64,000 bases of DNA from Limnohabitans sp. 103DPR2 (GTDB taxonomy: Bacteria; Pseudomonadota; Gammaproteobacteria; Burkholderiales; Burkholderiaceae_C), in contig NZ_CP011834.1 of assembly GCF_001412575.1 (NCBI RefSeq), forward strand, positions 2,852,001 through 2,916,000, written 5' to 3'. Position numbers and translations under genes: made by a program. The notes under the pieces were generated by a model. That model was given only the letters and a program-made list of their open reading frames with translations. It did no database searches and was not told the origin of the DNA. Of the stretch, positions 9,641-18,337 are shown one piece after another. How positions within the stretch are numbered: the stretch's first letter is position 1; every line of letters starts with the position of its first letter.

Positions 9641-11055
9641 GACTGACTGGCCTTCGGCCATTGGGTGTGAAACTTGCCGGGCTTGTCCAAACGTTGATAA
9701 GTGTGTGCACCGAAGTAGTCGCGCTGCGCTTGCAACAAGTTGGCGGGCAAGCGCGCCGTGCGGTAGGCGTCGTAGTAGCTCAACGCACTCATGAAGGCGG
9801 GCACTGCCACACCATTCATGGCAGCCATGGCCACCACCTCACGCAAATCTTGTTGGCACTCGGCCATCAGGCGTGCAAAGTGATCGTCCACCAGCAAGTT
9901 GGTGAGCTCGTTTTGGTTGGCAAATGCACGGCGAATGTCTTCGAGCAAATGCGCACGGATGATGCAACCGGCGCGCCACACCGACGCCACTTTGTCCATG
10001 GGCAATTGCCAATCGTGTTCTTTGTCGCCCGCTTTGATCAAGGCAAAGCCTTGGGCGTAGGCGCAAATTTTGGCGGCAAGCAAAGCCTTTTGAATTTTGG
10101 GCAAGACTTCTTGGAGGTTTTGTACAACTTGAGGCTGAGGACCCTTCAGTAATTTGGAAGCCACCACGCGCTCGGGCTGCACGGAACTCATGGTGCGCGC
10201 AAACACAGCGTCGGCAATGGTAGGCGCACTGACGCCCATGTCCAATGCAATTTGGCTGGTCCATTTGCCTGTGCCTTTTTGCTCTGCGGTGTCCAGAATC
10301 ATGTCGACCAAAGCATTGCCGGTTTCTGGATCCTCGTGCGACAAGATGTCGGCGGTGATGTCGATCAAGTAGCTGCTCAACTCACCTTCGCCCCATTCAC
10401 GGAACACCGTGCTCTTTTGCTGCGCGGTCATGCCCAAGCCCTTCATGAGCGCATAGGCTTCGCAAATCATTTGCATGTCGGCGTATTCAATGCCGTTGTG
10501 CACCATCTTCACAAAATGGCCTGCACCGCCTGGCCCCATCCATTCACAGCAGGGTTGACCGTCGTCGGCTTTGGCCGCGATGGCTTGCAGAAAGGGCCGC
10601 ACCAAAGGCCACGCTTGCGCGCTGCCACCCGGCATCAAAGCGGGGCCCTTTAAAGCACCTTCTTCACCACCACTGACGCCAGAGCCGACGTACAAGATGC
10701 CGGTGCCTTCAAGCGATTCCATTCTGCGTTGGGTGTCACGATAGAGGGTGTTGCCACCGTCAATGACGACGTCGCCTGCATTCAACAATGGCGTGAGTTC
10801 TTTGAGGACGACGTCAACTGGGGCGCCAGCAGGCACCATAAGCCAGACGCGTCGGGGCAGTTGCAAGTTGGCGACCAAATCTTTCAAAGTATTGGCTGCG
10901 CAGGCGTTCAGGCCTTCTGTGCGTTTGGCAAAGCTGTTGCGTTTGTTGTCGTCGAGGTCAAAGCCTGTGACGCTGAAGCCGTTGCGCTCTAAGTTGAGGG
11001 CCAGGTTTTCGCCCATGACGCCGAGGCCGATGAGTCCAATGTGTGATGCTTGCAT
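9637..11055 (-). CDS. gnd: 6-phosphogluconate dehydrogenase, decarboxylating
   Basis: 472 aa, usual length of the long form. Oxidises 6-phosphogluconate to ribulose 5-phosphate with NADP in the pentose phosphate pathway. Visible: Rossmann motif GLGVMGENLALNLERNG (residues 8-24), catalytic KMVHNGIEYADMQ and the C-terminal substrate segment DYFGAHTYQRLD. The last codons overlap the start of the LysE-family gene by 4 bp. Confidence 0.96.
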   Translation of the reverse strand: MQASHIGLIGLGVMGENLALNLERNGFSVTGFDLDDNKRNSFAKRTEGLNACAANTLKDLVANLQLPRRVWLMVPAGAPVDVVLKELTPLLNAGDVVIDGGNTLYRDTQRRMESLEGTGILYVGSGVSGGEEGALKGPALMPGGSAQAWPLVRPFLQAIAAKADDGQPCCEWMGPGGAGHFVKMVHNGIEYADMQMICEAYALMKGLGMTAQQKSTVFREWGEGELSSYLIDITADILSHEDPETGNALVDMILDTAEQKGTGKWTSQIALDMGVSAPTIADAVFARTMSSVQPERVVASKLLKGPQPQVVQNLQEVLPKIQKALLAAKICAYAQGFALIKAGDKEHDWQLPMDKVASVWRAGCIIRAHLLEDIRRAFANQNELTNLLVDDHFARLMAECQQDLREVVAMAAMNGVAVPAFMSALSYYDAYRTARLPANLLQAQRDYFGAHTYQRLDKPGKFHTQWPKASQS

Positions 11056-11160
11056 TTGACTGTGTTTGTTTTTCAGAATTTGTGCGCGGATTTTCGCATG
11101 GGGTTGGGGGAAATAGCGTCACCTCTGTTTGGAGGTTGGAAGGCACTTCTATATGGGTAG
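11056..11160. other. Spacer upstream of gnd, no feature recognised
   Basis: About 105 bp between gnd and the hairpin elements. It must hold the gnd promoter if gnd is not read from glmS through the hairpins; I see no convincing -35/-10 pair. Confidence 0.4.
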
Positions 11161-11245
11161 AGGTTTGAGCAGACAGGTAGGGGCGTCTTCCTCATACTGG
11201 AGTACCAGAAATCGTTCAGACGCCCCTACCTGTCTGCTCAAACCT
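11161..11245. repeat. Variable-arm hairpin, family 1, copy A (inner module only)
   Basis: Two 28-bp perfectly complementary arms (11161-11188 and 11218-11245) flank a 29-nt core (11189-11217) that starts TCCTCATACTGG and ends ACCAGAAATCGTTC. The core can fold its own CTGG/CCAG stem with an AGTA loop. Unlike copies B-F there are no GGGGTCAGATCAACATTA outer ends. The arm sequence (AGGTTTGAGCAG...) is not shared with the other copies. It lies 26 bp left of copy B between glmS and gnd. Confidence 0.9.
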
Positions 11246-11271
11246 TTGGGTGGCGTGAAGATTCCTTGCCA

Positions 11272-11425
11272 AATAAATGGGGTCAGATCAACATTAATTT
11301 TGTCAATCGGTGTGGGCAGAGGCCAAGGGCGGGCTGACGATTTCTGGTACCCCAGTATGAGGAAGCCCGCCCTTGGCCTCTGCCCACACTGATTGGAAAT
11401 TAATGTTGATCTGACCCCATTTATT
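11272..11425. repeat. Variable-arm hairpin, family 1, copy B
   Basis: Outer ends AATAAATGGGGTCAGATCAA... (11272 on) and its reverse complement (to 11425). Inner arms are 11305-11335 and 11364-11394; their one mismatch is G/T, a wobble on the plus-strand transcript. The 28-nt core (11336-11363) reads GACGATTTCTGG...CCAGTATGAGGA, opposite to copies A, C, E and F and one A shorter. The right end overlaps the stop codon of glmS, so the element follows glmS directly and could form a terminator. Confidence 0.92.
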
Positions 11426-13322
11426 CCACCGTCACACTCTTCGCCAAATTGCGAGGCTTGTCCACATCAGTGCCCCGCGCACAAGCCGTGTGATAGGCCA
11501 ACAACTGCAAAGGCACCACGTGAAGAATAGGTGACAGCACGCCATAGTTCTCCGGCATGCGAATCACGTTCACACCTTCACTGCTCTCAATCTTCGTATC
11601 GCCATCGGCCAACACATACAGCACACCGCCGCGTGCACGGACCTCTTGCATGTTGCTCTTCAGCTTCTCTAGCAATGCATCGTTCGGTGCAACCGTCACC
11701 ACCGGCATCTCGCTCGTTACCAATGCCAAGGGACCATGCTTCAGCTCACCCGCCGCATAGGCTTCGGCGTGAATGTACGTGATCTCTTTCAACTTCAACG
11801 CACCTTCCAAGGCAATCGGGTAATGCGTGCCACGGCCCAAGAACAACGCGTTTTCTTTCGATGCAAACTCTTGTGCCCAGCTGATGATTTGGGGCTCAAG
11901 TGCCAACACCGCTTGCAACGCTGCGGGCAAGTGGCGCATGGCTTTGAGGTGCATCGCTTCGTCTGCATCACTCAAACGACCTTTGCTTTGCGCCAAGGCC
12001 AGCGTCAACAAAAACAAGCCCGCCAATTGGGTGGTGAAAGCCTTGGTAGAGGCCACACCAATTTCAGCGCCTGCGCGCGTCACATAGGCCAACTTGCACT
12101 CACGCACCATGGCCGACGTGGCCACGTTGCAGATGGTGAGCGTGTTCTGCATGCCCAAACTTTGCGCGTGACGCAAAGCGGCCAGTGTGTCGGCCGTTTC
12201 GCCCGATTGCGTGATGGTGACCACCAAGGTTTTGGGGTCGGGCACAGAATCTCTGTAGCGGTACTCGCTGGCAATTTCGACTTGGCATGGGATCTGCGCC
12301 ACCGACTCCAACCAGTACTTGGCCACACAACCGCTGTAGTAACTGGTGCCGCAAGCCAAGATCAAAACCTTGTCGATTTCTTTGAACACCTTGAATGCGC
12401 TGGCCGATTGCCCACCACCGCTCACGCCGTCAAACAACTCCGGCACGATGTGTTCCACACCTTCCAAGGTGTCGGCAATGGCGCGGGGCTGCTCAAAAAT
12501 TTCCTTCTGCATGTAGTGTCTGTAGGGGCCTAACTCGGCAGCGCCGCTGTGGGCGTGCACGGTTTTGACGGGGCGCTCTACACGCTGATGGTTGCGGTCC
12601 TCAATCCAATACTTGCCCAACTGAATGTCGACCAAGTCACCTTCTTCGAGGTACACAATTTGATCGGTCACACCCGCCAGGGCCATGGCATCGCTGGCCA
12701 AAAAGTTTTCGTGGTGTGATGTGCCCACACCCAAAATGAGGGGCGATCCGGCACGTGCACCCACCACACGTTGCGGTTCGTCTTTGTGAAATACAGCGAT
12801 GGCGTAGGCGCCTTTGAGTTCACTCACTGTGCGTTTGACGGCATCAAACAAATCACCGTCGTACACGCTGTCCACCCAATGCGCGATCACTTCGGTGTCG
12901 GTTTGGCTGGTGAACACATAGCCTTTGGCTTGCAGTTGGGCACGCAATTCATCGTGGTTTTCAATGATGCCGTTGTGCACCAAGGCCACGCGACCTGGCT
13001 TGTCTTTCAAGCTCTCCAAACTGCCAGGGCCTGAGCTGAAATGTGGGTGCGCGTTGTGGACTGCAGGCGCGCCATGTGTGGCCCAGCGTGTGTGGGCAAT
13101 GCCGGTGCCGCTTTCCAAATGGTCAGTTTGAATCTGGTCCATCAACTCGGCCACACGGGAGGTGCTTCGCGCACGTTTCAAGCCGCCTACGCCGCGCTTG
13201 AGACTGGCTTCATGAATGGCCACACCGCAAGAGTCGTAGCCACGGTATTCGAGGCGCTGCAAGCCCTGAACCAGGATGGGAACGATGTTTCGATCGGAAA
13301 CTGCACCAACAATGCCGCACAT
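11421..13322 (-). CDS. glmS: Glutamine--fructose-6-phosphate aminotransferase (isomerizing)
   Basis: 633 aa. Makes glucosamine 6-phosphate from fructose 6-phosphate and glutamine, the entry to UDP-GlcNAc for peptidoglycan and LPS. Starts MCGIVGA with the nucleophile Cys2 of the N-terminal glutaminase domain (about 1-240); two SIS domains follow ([18 protein letters not shown], then [19 protein letters not shown]) and the C-terminus ends LAKSVTVE as in other GlmS. glmU lies nearby on the same strand but is separated by an AsnC-family gene of opposite orientation. Confidence 0.97.
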   Translation of the reverse strand: MCGIVGAVSDRNIVPILVQGLQRLEYRGYDSCGVAIHEASLKRGVGGLKRARSTSRVAELMDQIQTDHLESGTGIAHTRWATHGAPAVHNAHPHFSSGPGSLESLKDKPGRVALVHNGIIENHDELRAQLQAKGYVFTSQTDTEVIAHWVDSVYDGDLFDAVKRTVSELKGAYAIAVFHKDEPQRVVGARAGSPLILGVGTSHHENFLASDAMALAGVTDQIVYLEEGDLVDIQLGKYWIEDRNHQRVERPVKTVHAHSGAAELGPYRHYMQKEIFEQPRAIADTLEGVEHIVPELFDGVSGGGQSASAFKVFKEIDKVLILACGTSYYSGCVAKYWLESVAQIPCQVEIASEYRYRDSVPDPKTLVVTITQSGETADTLAALRHAQSLGMQNTLTICNVATSAMVRECKLAYVTRAGAEIGVASTKAFTTQLAGLFLLTLALAQSKGRLSDADEAMHLKAMRHLPAALQAVLALEPQIISWAQEFASKENALFLGRGTHYPIALEGALKLKEITYIHAEAYAAGELKHGPLALVTSEMPVVTVAPNDALLEKLKSNMQEVRARGGVLYVLADGDTKIESSEGVNVIRMPENYGVLSPILHVVPLQLLAYHTACARGTDVDKPRNLAKSVTVE

Positions 13323-13339
13323 AGGATCAACCTTTGATT

Positions 13340-13473
13340 TGAAAGTGCGTGAATCTTAGGCGGCTTGAATAGAAATTACTTTTAATAATTTTTTATATTA
13401 TTGAAATAATATTTCACAAATATAAATTCATGATTTATTATTTCATTAATTAAATTAAATTGAAATAATTCAT
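13340..13473. promoter_or_regulatory. AT-rich divergent regulatory region, glmS / AsnC-family gene
   Basis: A very AT-rich stretch between the divergent starts, in a GC-balanced genome. It holds TGAAAT-AAT-ATTTCA (13402-13417 region) plus further TGAAATAA/TTATTTCA half sites at about 13440 and 13460, the last just before the regulator's ATG. Lrp/AsnC proteins bind repeated AT-rich palindromic sites, so this is a likely autoregulatory operator array. No single clear -35/-10 is called. Confidence 0.6.
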
Positions 13474-13992
13474 ATGTCCACCTCCTTTGAAGCCAACACC
13501 TTATCCGGCAGCTTGGATGCCATTGACCTTCAATTGCTGGCCATTTTGCAAGCCAATGCCAGCATCAGCAACATTGCATTGGCCGACAAATTGCACATTT
13601 CCGCGCCCACCTGCTTGCGCCGCACCAAGCGTTTGCAGCAAGAGGGTTGGATTGAAAAGCAGGTGGCGATTTTGTCCTCCGACAAAATGGGCCGGTTCAT
13701 GGGCCACAGCGTCACAGCCTTGATTGAAGTGAGCTTAGACAAACAAGGCGAGGAATTACTTCAGGCCTTTGAAACGCGCGCCGTTCAAGAAGCAGCAGTT
13801 CAACAATGCTGGCGTGTGTCGCCAGGCCCAGATTTCATGTTGGTGGTGCAAGTGCCCGACATGCCGGCCTATTTGGCTTTCACCCAAAGGCTGCTGACGC
13901 AAGACGCCAATGTGCGAAACGTGAAGGCTTTTTTCAGCGTGAAGCGTGCCAAGTTTGGCACTGAAATTCCGCTGCCCATCGCTATGCCTTAA
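13474..13992 (+). CDS. Lrp/AsnC family transcriptional regulator
   Basis: 172 aa. An N-terminal helix-turn-helix (DAIDLQLLAILQANASISNIALADKL, then ISAPTCLRRTKRLQQEGWI) and a C-terminal RAM/ligand domain (about residues 75-150) give the classic Lrp/AsnC layout. It is slightly longer than typical because of about 12 extra N-terminal residues. The effector is unknown. It is divergent from glmS across an AT-rich region with repeated palindromes, suggesting autoregulation. Confidence 0.93.
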   Translation: MSTSFEANTLSGSLDAIDLQLLAILQANASISNIALADKLHISAPTCLRRTKRLQQEGWIEKQVAILSSDKMGRFMGHSVTALIEVSLDKQGEELLQAFETRAVQEAAVQQCWRVSPGPDFMLVVQVPDMPAYLAFTQRLLTQDANVRNVKAFFSVKRAKFGTEIPLPIAMP

Positions 13993-14022
13993 GAGGTTAG
14001 AAATAGCGCAAGGGTTGCAAAT

Positions 14023-15477
14023 TTACTTGGCAGGCTTTGGCGCTTTTTGGGGCCGCTTCCAATTCGCAATGCTCACTTGCTTGCCGCGCGCCACACTCAA
14101 TGCGCCAGGTTCGGTGCTCTTGGAAATGGTCGAACCGCCACCCACAGTGCCCCCCGCGCCAATCGTGACAGGCGCAATCAACACACAGTTGCTGCCCACA
14201 TGCACATCGGCTTCAATCACGGTGCGGTGTTTGTTGGCACCGTCGTAATTGGCCGTGATGCTGCCCGCGCCATAGTTGACGCGCTCGCCTACGGTGGCAT
14301 CGCCCAAGTAGGCCAAGTGATTGGCTTTGGCACCTTTGGCCAAGGTGGAATTTTTCACTTCCACAAAATTGCCAATGTGCACTTCGGCGCCCAGTTGCGC
14401 GCCAGGACGCAAGCGGGCAAAAGGACCAATCAAAGCGCCCTCGCCCACGGTCACGCCTAATTTTTCACCATCGATGTGCGTGAAGGCATGAATGACGGCA
14501 CCTGCGGCAATGCGTGCATTCGCAATGACACAGTTGGGGCCAATGCGCACGCCTTCACCCAAGTGCACTTGGCCTTCAAACACGCAGTTCACATCGATTT
14601 CCACATCGGCTTCGCAGGTCAATTCACCGCGCACATCCAAACGCGCAGGATCGGCCAAACGCACACCTTGCACCATCAGCGCGTTGGCTTGTTGCAATTG
14701 GAACGCGCGCTCAAGTTGCGCCAGTTGCTGCGGGCTGTTGACGCCCGTCACTTGCAATTCGTCTTGAATGCGATGGGCCACCACCGTCACGCCGTCGGCG
14801 ACGGCCCACTTCACCACATCGGTAAGGTAGTACTCGCCTTGGGCGTTGTGGTTGTCGAGTTTGGCCAGCCATGTTTTGAGTTGGCGCGCAGGCACCGCCA
14901 TGATGCCGCTGTAGACCTCTTGAATTTTCAGTTGCTCTGGGGTGGCGTCTTTTTGCTCAATGATGGCTTGCACGGTATCGCCTTGCGCGGTGCGCACGAT
15001 GCGGCCGTAGCCTGTGGGGTTGGGCATGTCGAGGGTGAGCAAGGCCAAGCGATCTTCGCCCGCACCGTGAACGCATACCATCAAAGCTTTCAGCGTGTCG
15101 GCTTGTGTCAAGGGCACGTCGCCCGACAACACCACCACCAAGCCATCATCTGCCAACACAGGCACGGCTTGCTGCACGGCATGGCCAGTGCCCAACTGAG
15201 GTTCTTGCCTGACAAACTTCACCGCCAAGCCAGAAGCTTGCTTGGCCACGGCGGCCTCCACCTCTTCAGCACCATGTCCGGTGATGACAACGGCAGATCG
15301 GGCTTGAAGCTGCGCAGCAGTTGACAACACGTGGCCCAGCAAGGGCTTGCCCGCCAATCGTTGCAAGACTTTGGGCAAACGGCTTTTCATCCGAGTACCC
15401 TTACCCGCCGCCATGACAACCACGTCCAAGGGCCGTTGAGGTGACAATGCTGATTGGTTTGTTGAGGTGTCCGACAT
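14023..15477 (-). CDS. glmU: Bifunctional GlmU: GlcN-1-P acetyltransferase / GlcNAc-1-P uridylyltransferase
   Basis: 484 aa. Carries out the last two steps to UDP-GlcNAc. The N-terminal pyrophosphorylase domain shows VVVMAAGKGTRMKSRLPKVL (about residues 18-37); the C-terminal left-handed beta-helix shows hexapeptide repeats, NFVEVKNSTLAKGAKANHLAYLGDA (in part) and NYDGANKHRT. The ATG at 15477 is preferred; the frame is open 30 codons upstream but those codons lie inside the divergent lipoprotein gene. The two start codons overlap. Confidence 0.95.
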   Translation of the reverse strand: MSDTSTNQSALSPQRPLDVVVMAAGKGTRMKSRLPKVLQRLAGKPLLGHVLSTAAQLQARSAVVITGHGAEEVEAAVAKQASGLAVKFVRQEPQLGTGHAVQQAVPVLADDGLVVVLSGDVPLTQADTLKALMVCVHGAGEDRLALLTLDMPNPTGYGRIVRTAQGDTVQAIIEQKDATPEQLKIQEVYSGIMAVPARQLKTWLAKLDNHNAQGEYYLTDVVKWAVADGVTVVAHRIQDELQVTGVNSPQQLAQLERAFQLQQANALMVQGVRLADPARLDVRGELTCEADVEIDVNCVFEGQVHLGEGVRIGPNCVIANARIAAGAVIHAFTHIDGEKLGVTVGEGALIGPFARLRPGAQLGAEVHIGNFVEVKNSTLAKGAKANHLAYLGDATVGERVNYGAGSITANYDGANKHRTVIEADVHVGSNCVLIAPVTIGAGGTVGGGSTISKSTEPGALSVARGKQVSIANWKRPQKAPKPAK

Positions 15478-16363
15478 GGCGAAAATTTCCTTCTGGGTAC
15501 GAATTATCGCGGCTTCTGTGGCGGCTGTGGTGGTCAGTGCCAGCTTAAGTGGCTGCAGCGCCATCAAATTGGGCTACAACCAACTGCCCGAGATCAGTTC
15601 GTGGTGGCTCGACAACTACATCAACTTCACCGACACCCAAGCAACCCAAGCCAAGCAAGCCCTGAAAAAACTACATGCTTGGCACCGCAAAGAAGAGCTG
15701 CCTTTGCTGGCCGATTTGCTGGTGCAAGCTCAAAGCATGGCGCCGCAAAATATTTCAACCCAACAAGCTTGCGAGGTTTGGGGCAAGTTAGAAAAACGCA
15801 TCGAGTCTGTCGCTATGGAAAGCTCACGCTTGGCCACGCCCATTGTGTTGCAACTGACACCGCGGCAACTGCGACATTTGGAAAAGCAGTGGACGGTAAA
15901 AAATGAAGAATGGAAAAAAGATTGGCTGCAGCCCAGCGCCGATGACCGTTTGAAAAAACGCCTTGATGCCACGGTCGATCGATTTTCAGATTTTTATGGC
16001 GACTTGAGTTCTGAGCAAATCAAGATGTTGCGCCTACAAATTGAACAGTCACTGTGGTCACCCGAGGTGGCCATTCAAAACCGCATCAAGCGCCAGCAAT
16101 CGCAATTGCTGGTTTTGCAGAGCCTGACTCAAGACGCATCAAAGCCGGGGTTCAATTTGGCGCAAGCCGAAAATATTGTGTTGCAACTCAGCCTGCAATC
16201 GATTCGCCCCCAAGACCCTGCCTTGCTCAATTTGCAACTTCAGCTTGAGCAACAAGCGTGCTTGAACTTCTCACAATTCCACAACACCACCACCCCAGCG
16301 CAACGCCAAAAGGCGCAACGCCGTTTGCGCGCATACGAAAAAGACATTCGCGACTTGATTTAA
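15476..16363 (+). CDS. DUF6279 family lipoprotein
   Basis: 295 aa. A membrane-anchoring signal ends in a lipobox (SASLSGC), so it should be a lipoprotein. The rest is mostly helical, rich in Gln/Lys/Leu, with ELPLLADLLVQAQ and WLQPSADDRLKKRLDATVDRF; I recall this as the DUF6279 family of beta-proteobacteria, function unknown. The ATG at 15476 is chosen; a GTG at 15467 would add MSD and push further into glmU. The stop codon lies inside the left end of hairpin copy C. Confidence 0.8.
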   Translation: MAKISFWVRIIAASVAAVVVSASLSGCSAIKLGYNQLPEISSWWLDNYINFTDTQATQAKQALKKLHAWHRKEELPLLADLLVQAQSMAPQNISTQQACEVWGKLEKRIESVAMESSRLATPIVLQLTPRQLRHLEKQWTVKNEEWKKDWLQPSADDRLKKRLDATVDRFSDFYGDLSSEQIKMLRLQIEQSLWSPEVAIQNRIKRQQSQLLVLQSLTQDASKPGFNLAQAENIVLQLSLQSIRPQDPALLNLQLQLEQQACLNFSQFHNTTTPAQRQKAQRRLRAYEKDIRDLI

Positions 16364-16509
16364 TTGGGGTCAGATCAACATTAATTTGGTCAATCAGTGA
16401 GGGCTAAACCCAAGGGGGGCTTCCTCATACTGGGGTACCAGAAATCGTTCAGCCCCCCTTGGGTTTAGCCCTCACTGATTGGAAATTAATGTTGATCTGA
16501 CCCCAATTA
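16361..16509. repeat. Variable-arm hairpin, family 1, copy C
   Basis: Outer ends TAATTGGGGTCAGATCAA... and its complement bound perfectly matched arms (16391-16421; 16451-16481) with the sequence AGTGAGGGCTAAACCCAAGG followed by GGGGCT. The core (16422-16450) is TCCTCATACTGG...ACCAGAAATCGTTC with a GGTA loop. It sits exactly between convergent genes, starting within the TAA of the lipoprotein gene and ending 7 bp before the stop of the MBL gene. Confidence 0.93.
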
Positions 16510-16516
16510 TTCTGCT

Positions 16517-17515
16517 TCAGTCCTGCAAGGCCTTCCACATTTCCATGTCGCGCTCAGCAGTCCAAATGCGAGGGTTCTTGATGCCAGAGGCTTCGTCGTA
16601 AGCGCGGGTCACATCGAAGGGCAAGCAGTGTTCGTAAATGAACACATGACCAAACACCGGGTCCATGCTTTTGCGCGTATGGGCCATGGCGGCTTTCAAA
16701 TCCATCTTTGCAGCCACTGCTTCTTTGCCGGCATTGAACAAAGTTTCCACCCAGCGCTTGGTGTAATCCAAAGCTTTGTTCACATCCGCTTGACCTTTCA
16801 TGGCTTCACCGCGGCCGGGCACAATGGCTTCGGCTTTCAAAGCGCGCAAGGCTTCCAAAGTGGCGGGCCACTCGGCCAATTGCGCATCGCCCGTGTACAC
16901 GCCCGCTTCGTATTCCACCAAATCGCCAGAGAACAAAACTTTCTCTTCTTCCACCCACGCAATGGTGTCGCCACGCGTGTGTCCGTAACCGGGGCTCCAG
17001 ATTTGAACCTTAACGCCCCCTAAATCAACCACCAATTTGCCGGGCACTTCACCCTTCGTGGCATCGCCGCCGCCAATCACCATGGTGGGCCATGTGAGGC
17101 CAGGCACTTCTTCAGCACCGCGGAACAGACGCGGAAAACGCTCCATCTCGCTCTTCATGTCTTGCGCGCCGCGCTCCACGATCAGCTCGTAAGTGCCTTG
17201 GCTGGCAATCACTTCCGTAGCACCCTCGGCCGCATAAGCACTGGCGCCCAACACACGCACAGCGTGATAGTGCGTCAACAGCACGTACTTGATAGGCTTG
17301 TCACTGATCTTGCGAATTTGTTGAATCAAATCGCGCGCCATGCTGGGCGTGGCCGTGGCATCGCTCACCATGATGAACTTCTCACCAATGATCACCCCCG
17401 AATTAGGATCACCTTCAGCGGTATAGGCCCAGCAATGCTTGCTGAGCTGCTCAAACTTAATGACTTTGTCGGCCAAGTCAGCTTGTGAAGCAAATGCTTT
17501 GGTTGGTTGGTTCAT
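16517..17515 (-). CDS. MBL-fold hydrolase with altered metal motif
   Basis: 332 aa. Overall a metallo-beta-lactamase fold: LLTHYHAVRVLGASAY (residues 79-94), a second site region SPGYGHTRGDT and LFSGDLVEYEAG. In active two-metal enzymes the first motif is HxHxDH; here it is H82-Y-H84-A-V-R, so Asp and the third His are missing while H82, H84, the GHTRGD His and the SGD Asp remain. A one-metal enzyme or a non-hydrolytic role is possible. The ATG at 17515 has an AGAGAG ribosome site upstream. It may be controlled by the neighbouring TetR gene. Confidence 0.8.
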   Translation of the reverse strand: MNQPTKAFASQADLADKVIKFEQLSKHCWAYTAEGDPNSGVIIGEKFIMVSDATATPSMARDLIQQIRKISDKPIKYVLLTHYHAVRVLGASAYAAEGATEVIASQGTYELIVERGAQDMKSEMERFPRLFRGAEEVPGLTWPTMVIGGGDATKGEVPGKLVVDLGGVKVQIWSPGYGHTRGDTIAWVEEEKVLFSGDLVEYEAGVYTGDAQLAEWPATLEALRALKAEAIVPGRGEAMKGQADVNKALDYTKRWVETLFNAGKEAVAAKMDLKAAMAHTRKSMDPVFGHVFIYEHCLPFDVTRAYDEASGIKNPRIWTAERDMEMWKALQD

Positions 17516-17538
17516 GTTCTCTCTCCGTTGTACAAACA

Positions 17539-17695
17539 AATTTAATTGGGGTCAGATCAACAATAATTTTGTCAATCGAAGGGCTTAAAGGGTAAGGGGG
17601 GCTGAACGATTTCTGGTACTCCAGTATGAGGAAGCCCCCCTTACCCTTTAAGCCCTTTGATTAGAAATTAATGTTGATCTGACCCCAATTAAATT
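17539..17695. repeat. Variable-arm hairpin, family 1, copy D
   Basis: Outer stem AATTTAATTGGGGTCAGATC... and its complement; the left end has CAATAATT where other copies have CATTAATT. Arms read AAGGGCTTAAAGGGTAAGGG then GGGCT (ending 17603) and their complement (17633-17662), with one G/T wobble next to AATC. The core (17604-17632) is GAACGATTTCTGG...CCAGTATGAGGA, the same orientation as copy B. It lies just past the tetR stop and upstream of the MBL gene. Confidence 0.92.
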
Positions 17696-18323
17696 AATTC
17701 AAACCCTTCTCTAACAGGGCAATGACTTCCTCCGCGAAAGCCACATACGAAATGGGGCCGCCAGGGCGAAGCCACGTAAAAGTCCAGTTGATCATACCGA
17801 ACAACATCATCGTGATGGCCGTTTGGTTCGACGCATTCAATCGACCAGGATAGGCACGCCGCAAAGCACGTGTGACCGCTGCCACCACATCACGCTGACG
17901 GTTCAAAATGAGCTCGCGCGGCGAAATGGCGGGCGTGCCCAGATTGGCATCGGGCACATCGCTTAAAAACTGCGTATCGTTCAGCAAAGCCACATGCCGC
18001 GTGGCCGAGCTCTCGTACTCCTGCAGAAACGCACGGATCAATTCATGCAAAGCTGCACGGTCGTCCAAATTGCGACGCTGCGCCGTGGCATCTGTCAAAG
18101 CAATCAAGGACAGCAAGCGTTGCGTGTAACGGTCCATGAGGTCAAACAGAATGGCCTCTTTGCTGTCGTAGTAGTGGTAAAGCCGCGCTTTAGAAGTGCC
18201 ACAGGCCGTGGCGATTTCATTCATGCTGGCCGCCGGATAGCTGCGATCGGCAAAGCACTGCGCCGCGATGTCCAAAATGGCGTCGCGCTTGATGTCGTGC
18301 GTGGCGGATTTAGGTCTTGCCAT
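17694..18323 (-). CDS. TetR family transcriptional regulator
   Basis: 209 aa. N-terminal TetR helix-turn-helix (KRDAILDIAAQCFADRSYP, then ATACGTSKARLYHYYDSKE) at residues about 12-60, followed by an all-helical ligand domain ending LLEKGLN. The recognition part resembles regulators of fatty-acid or aromatic catabolism, but the ligand is unknown. It precedes the MBL gene on the same strand, with hairpin copy D between them. The ATG at 18323 is chosen over a TTG one codon upstream. Confidence 0.92.
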   Translation of the reverse strand: MARPKSATHDIKRDAILDIAAQCFADRSYPAASMNEIATACGTSKARLYHYYDSKEAILFDLMDRYTQRLLSLIALTDATAQRRNLDDRAALHELIRAFLQEYESSATRHVALLNDTQFLSDVPDANLGTPAISPRELILNRQRDVVAAVTRALRRAYPGRLNASNQTAITMMLFGMINWTFTWLRPGGPISYVAFAEEVIALLEKGLN

Positions 18324-18337
18324 CAATTCTCACATCA

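Noticed and set aside
11161..11425. CRISPR-like array in the repeat cluster
   Set aside because: Units are inverted hairpins with unique arms, not direct repeats with regular spacers; no cas genes are present.
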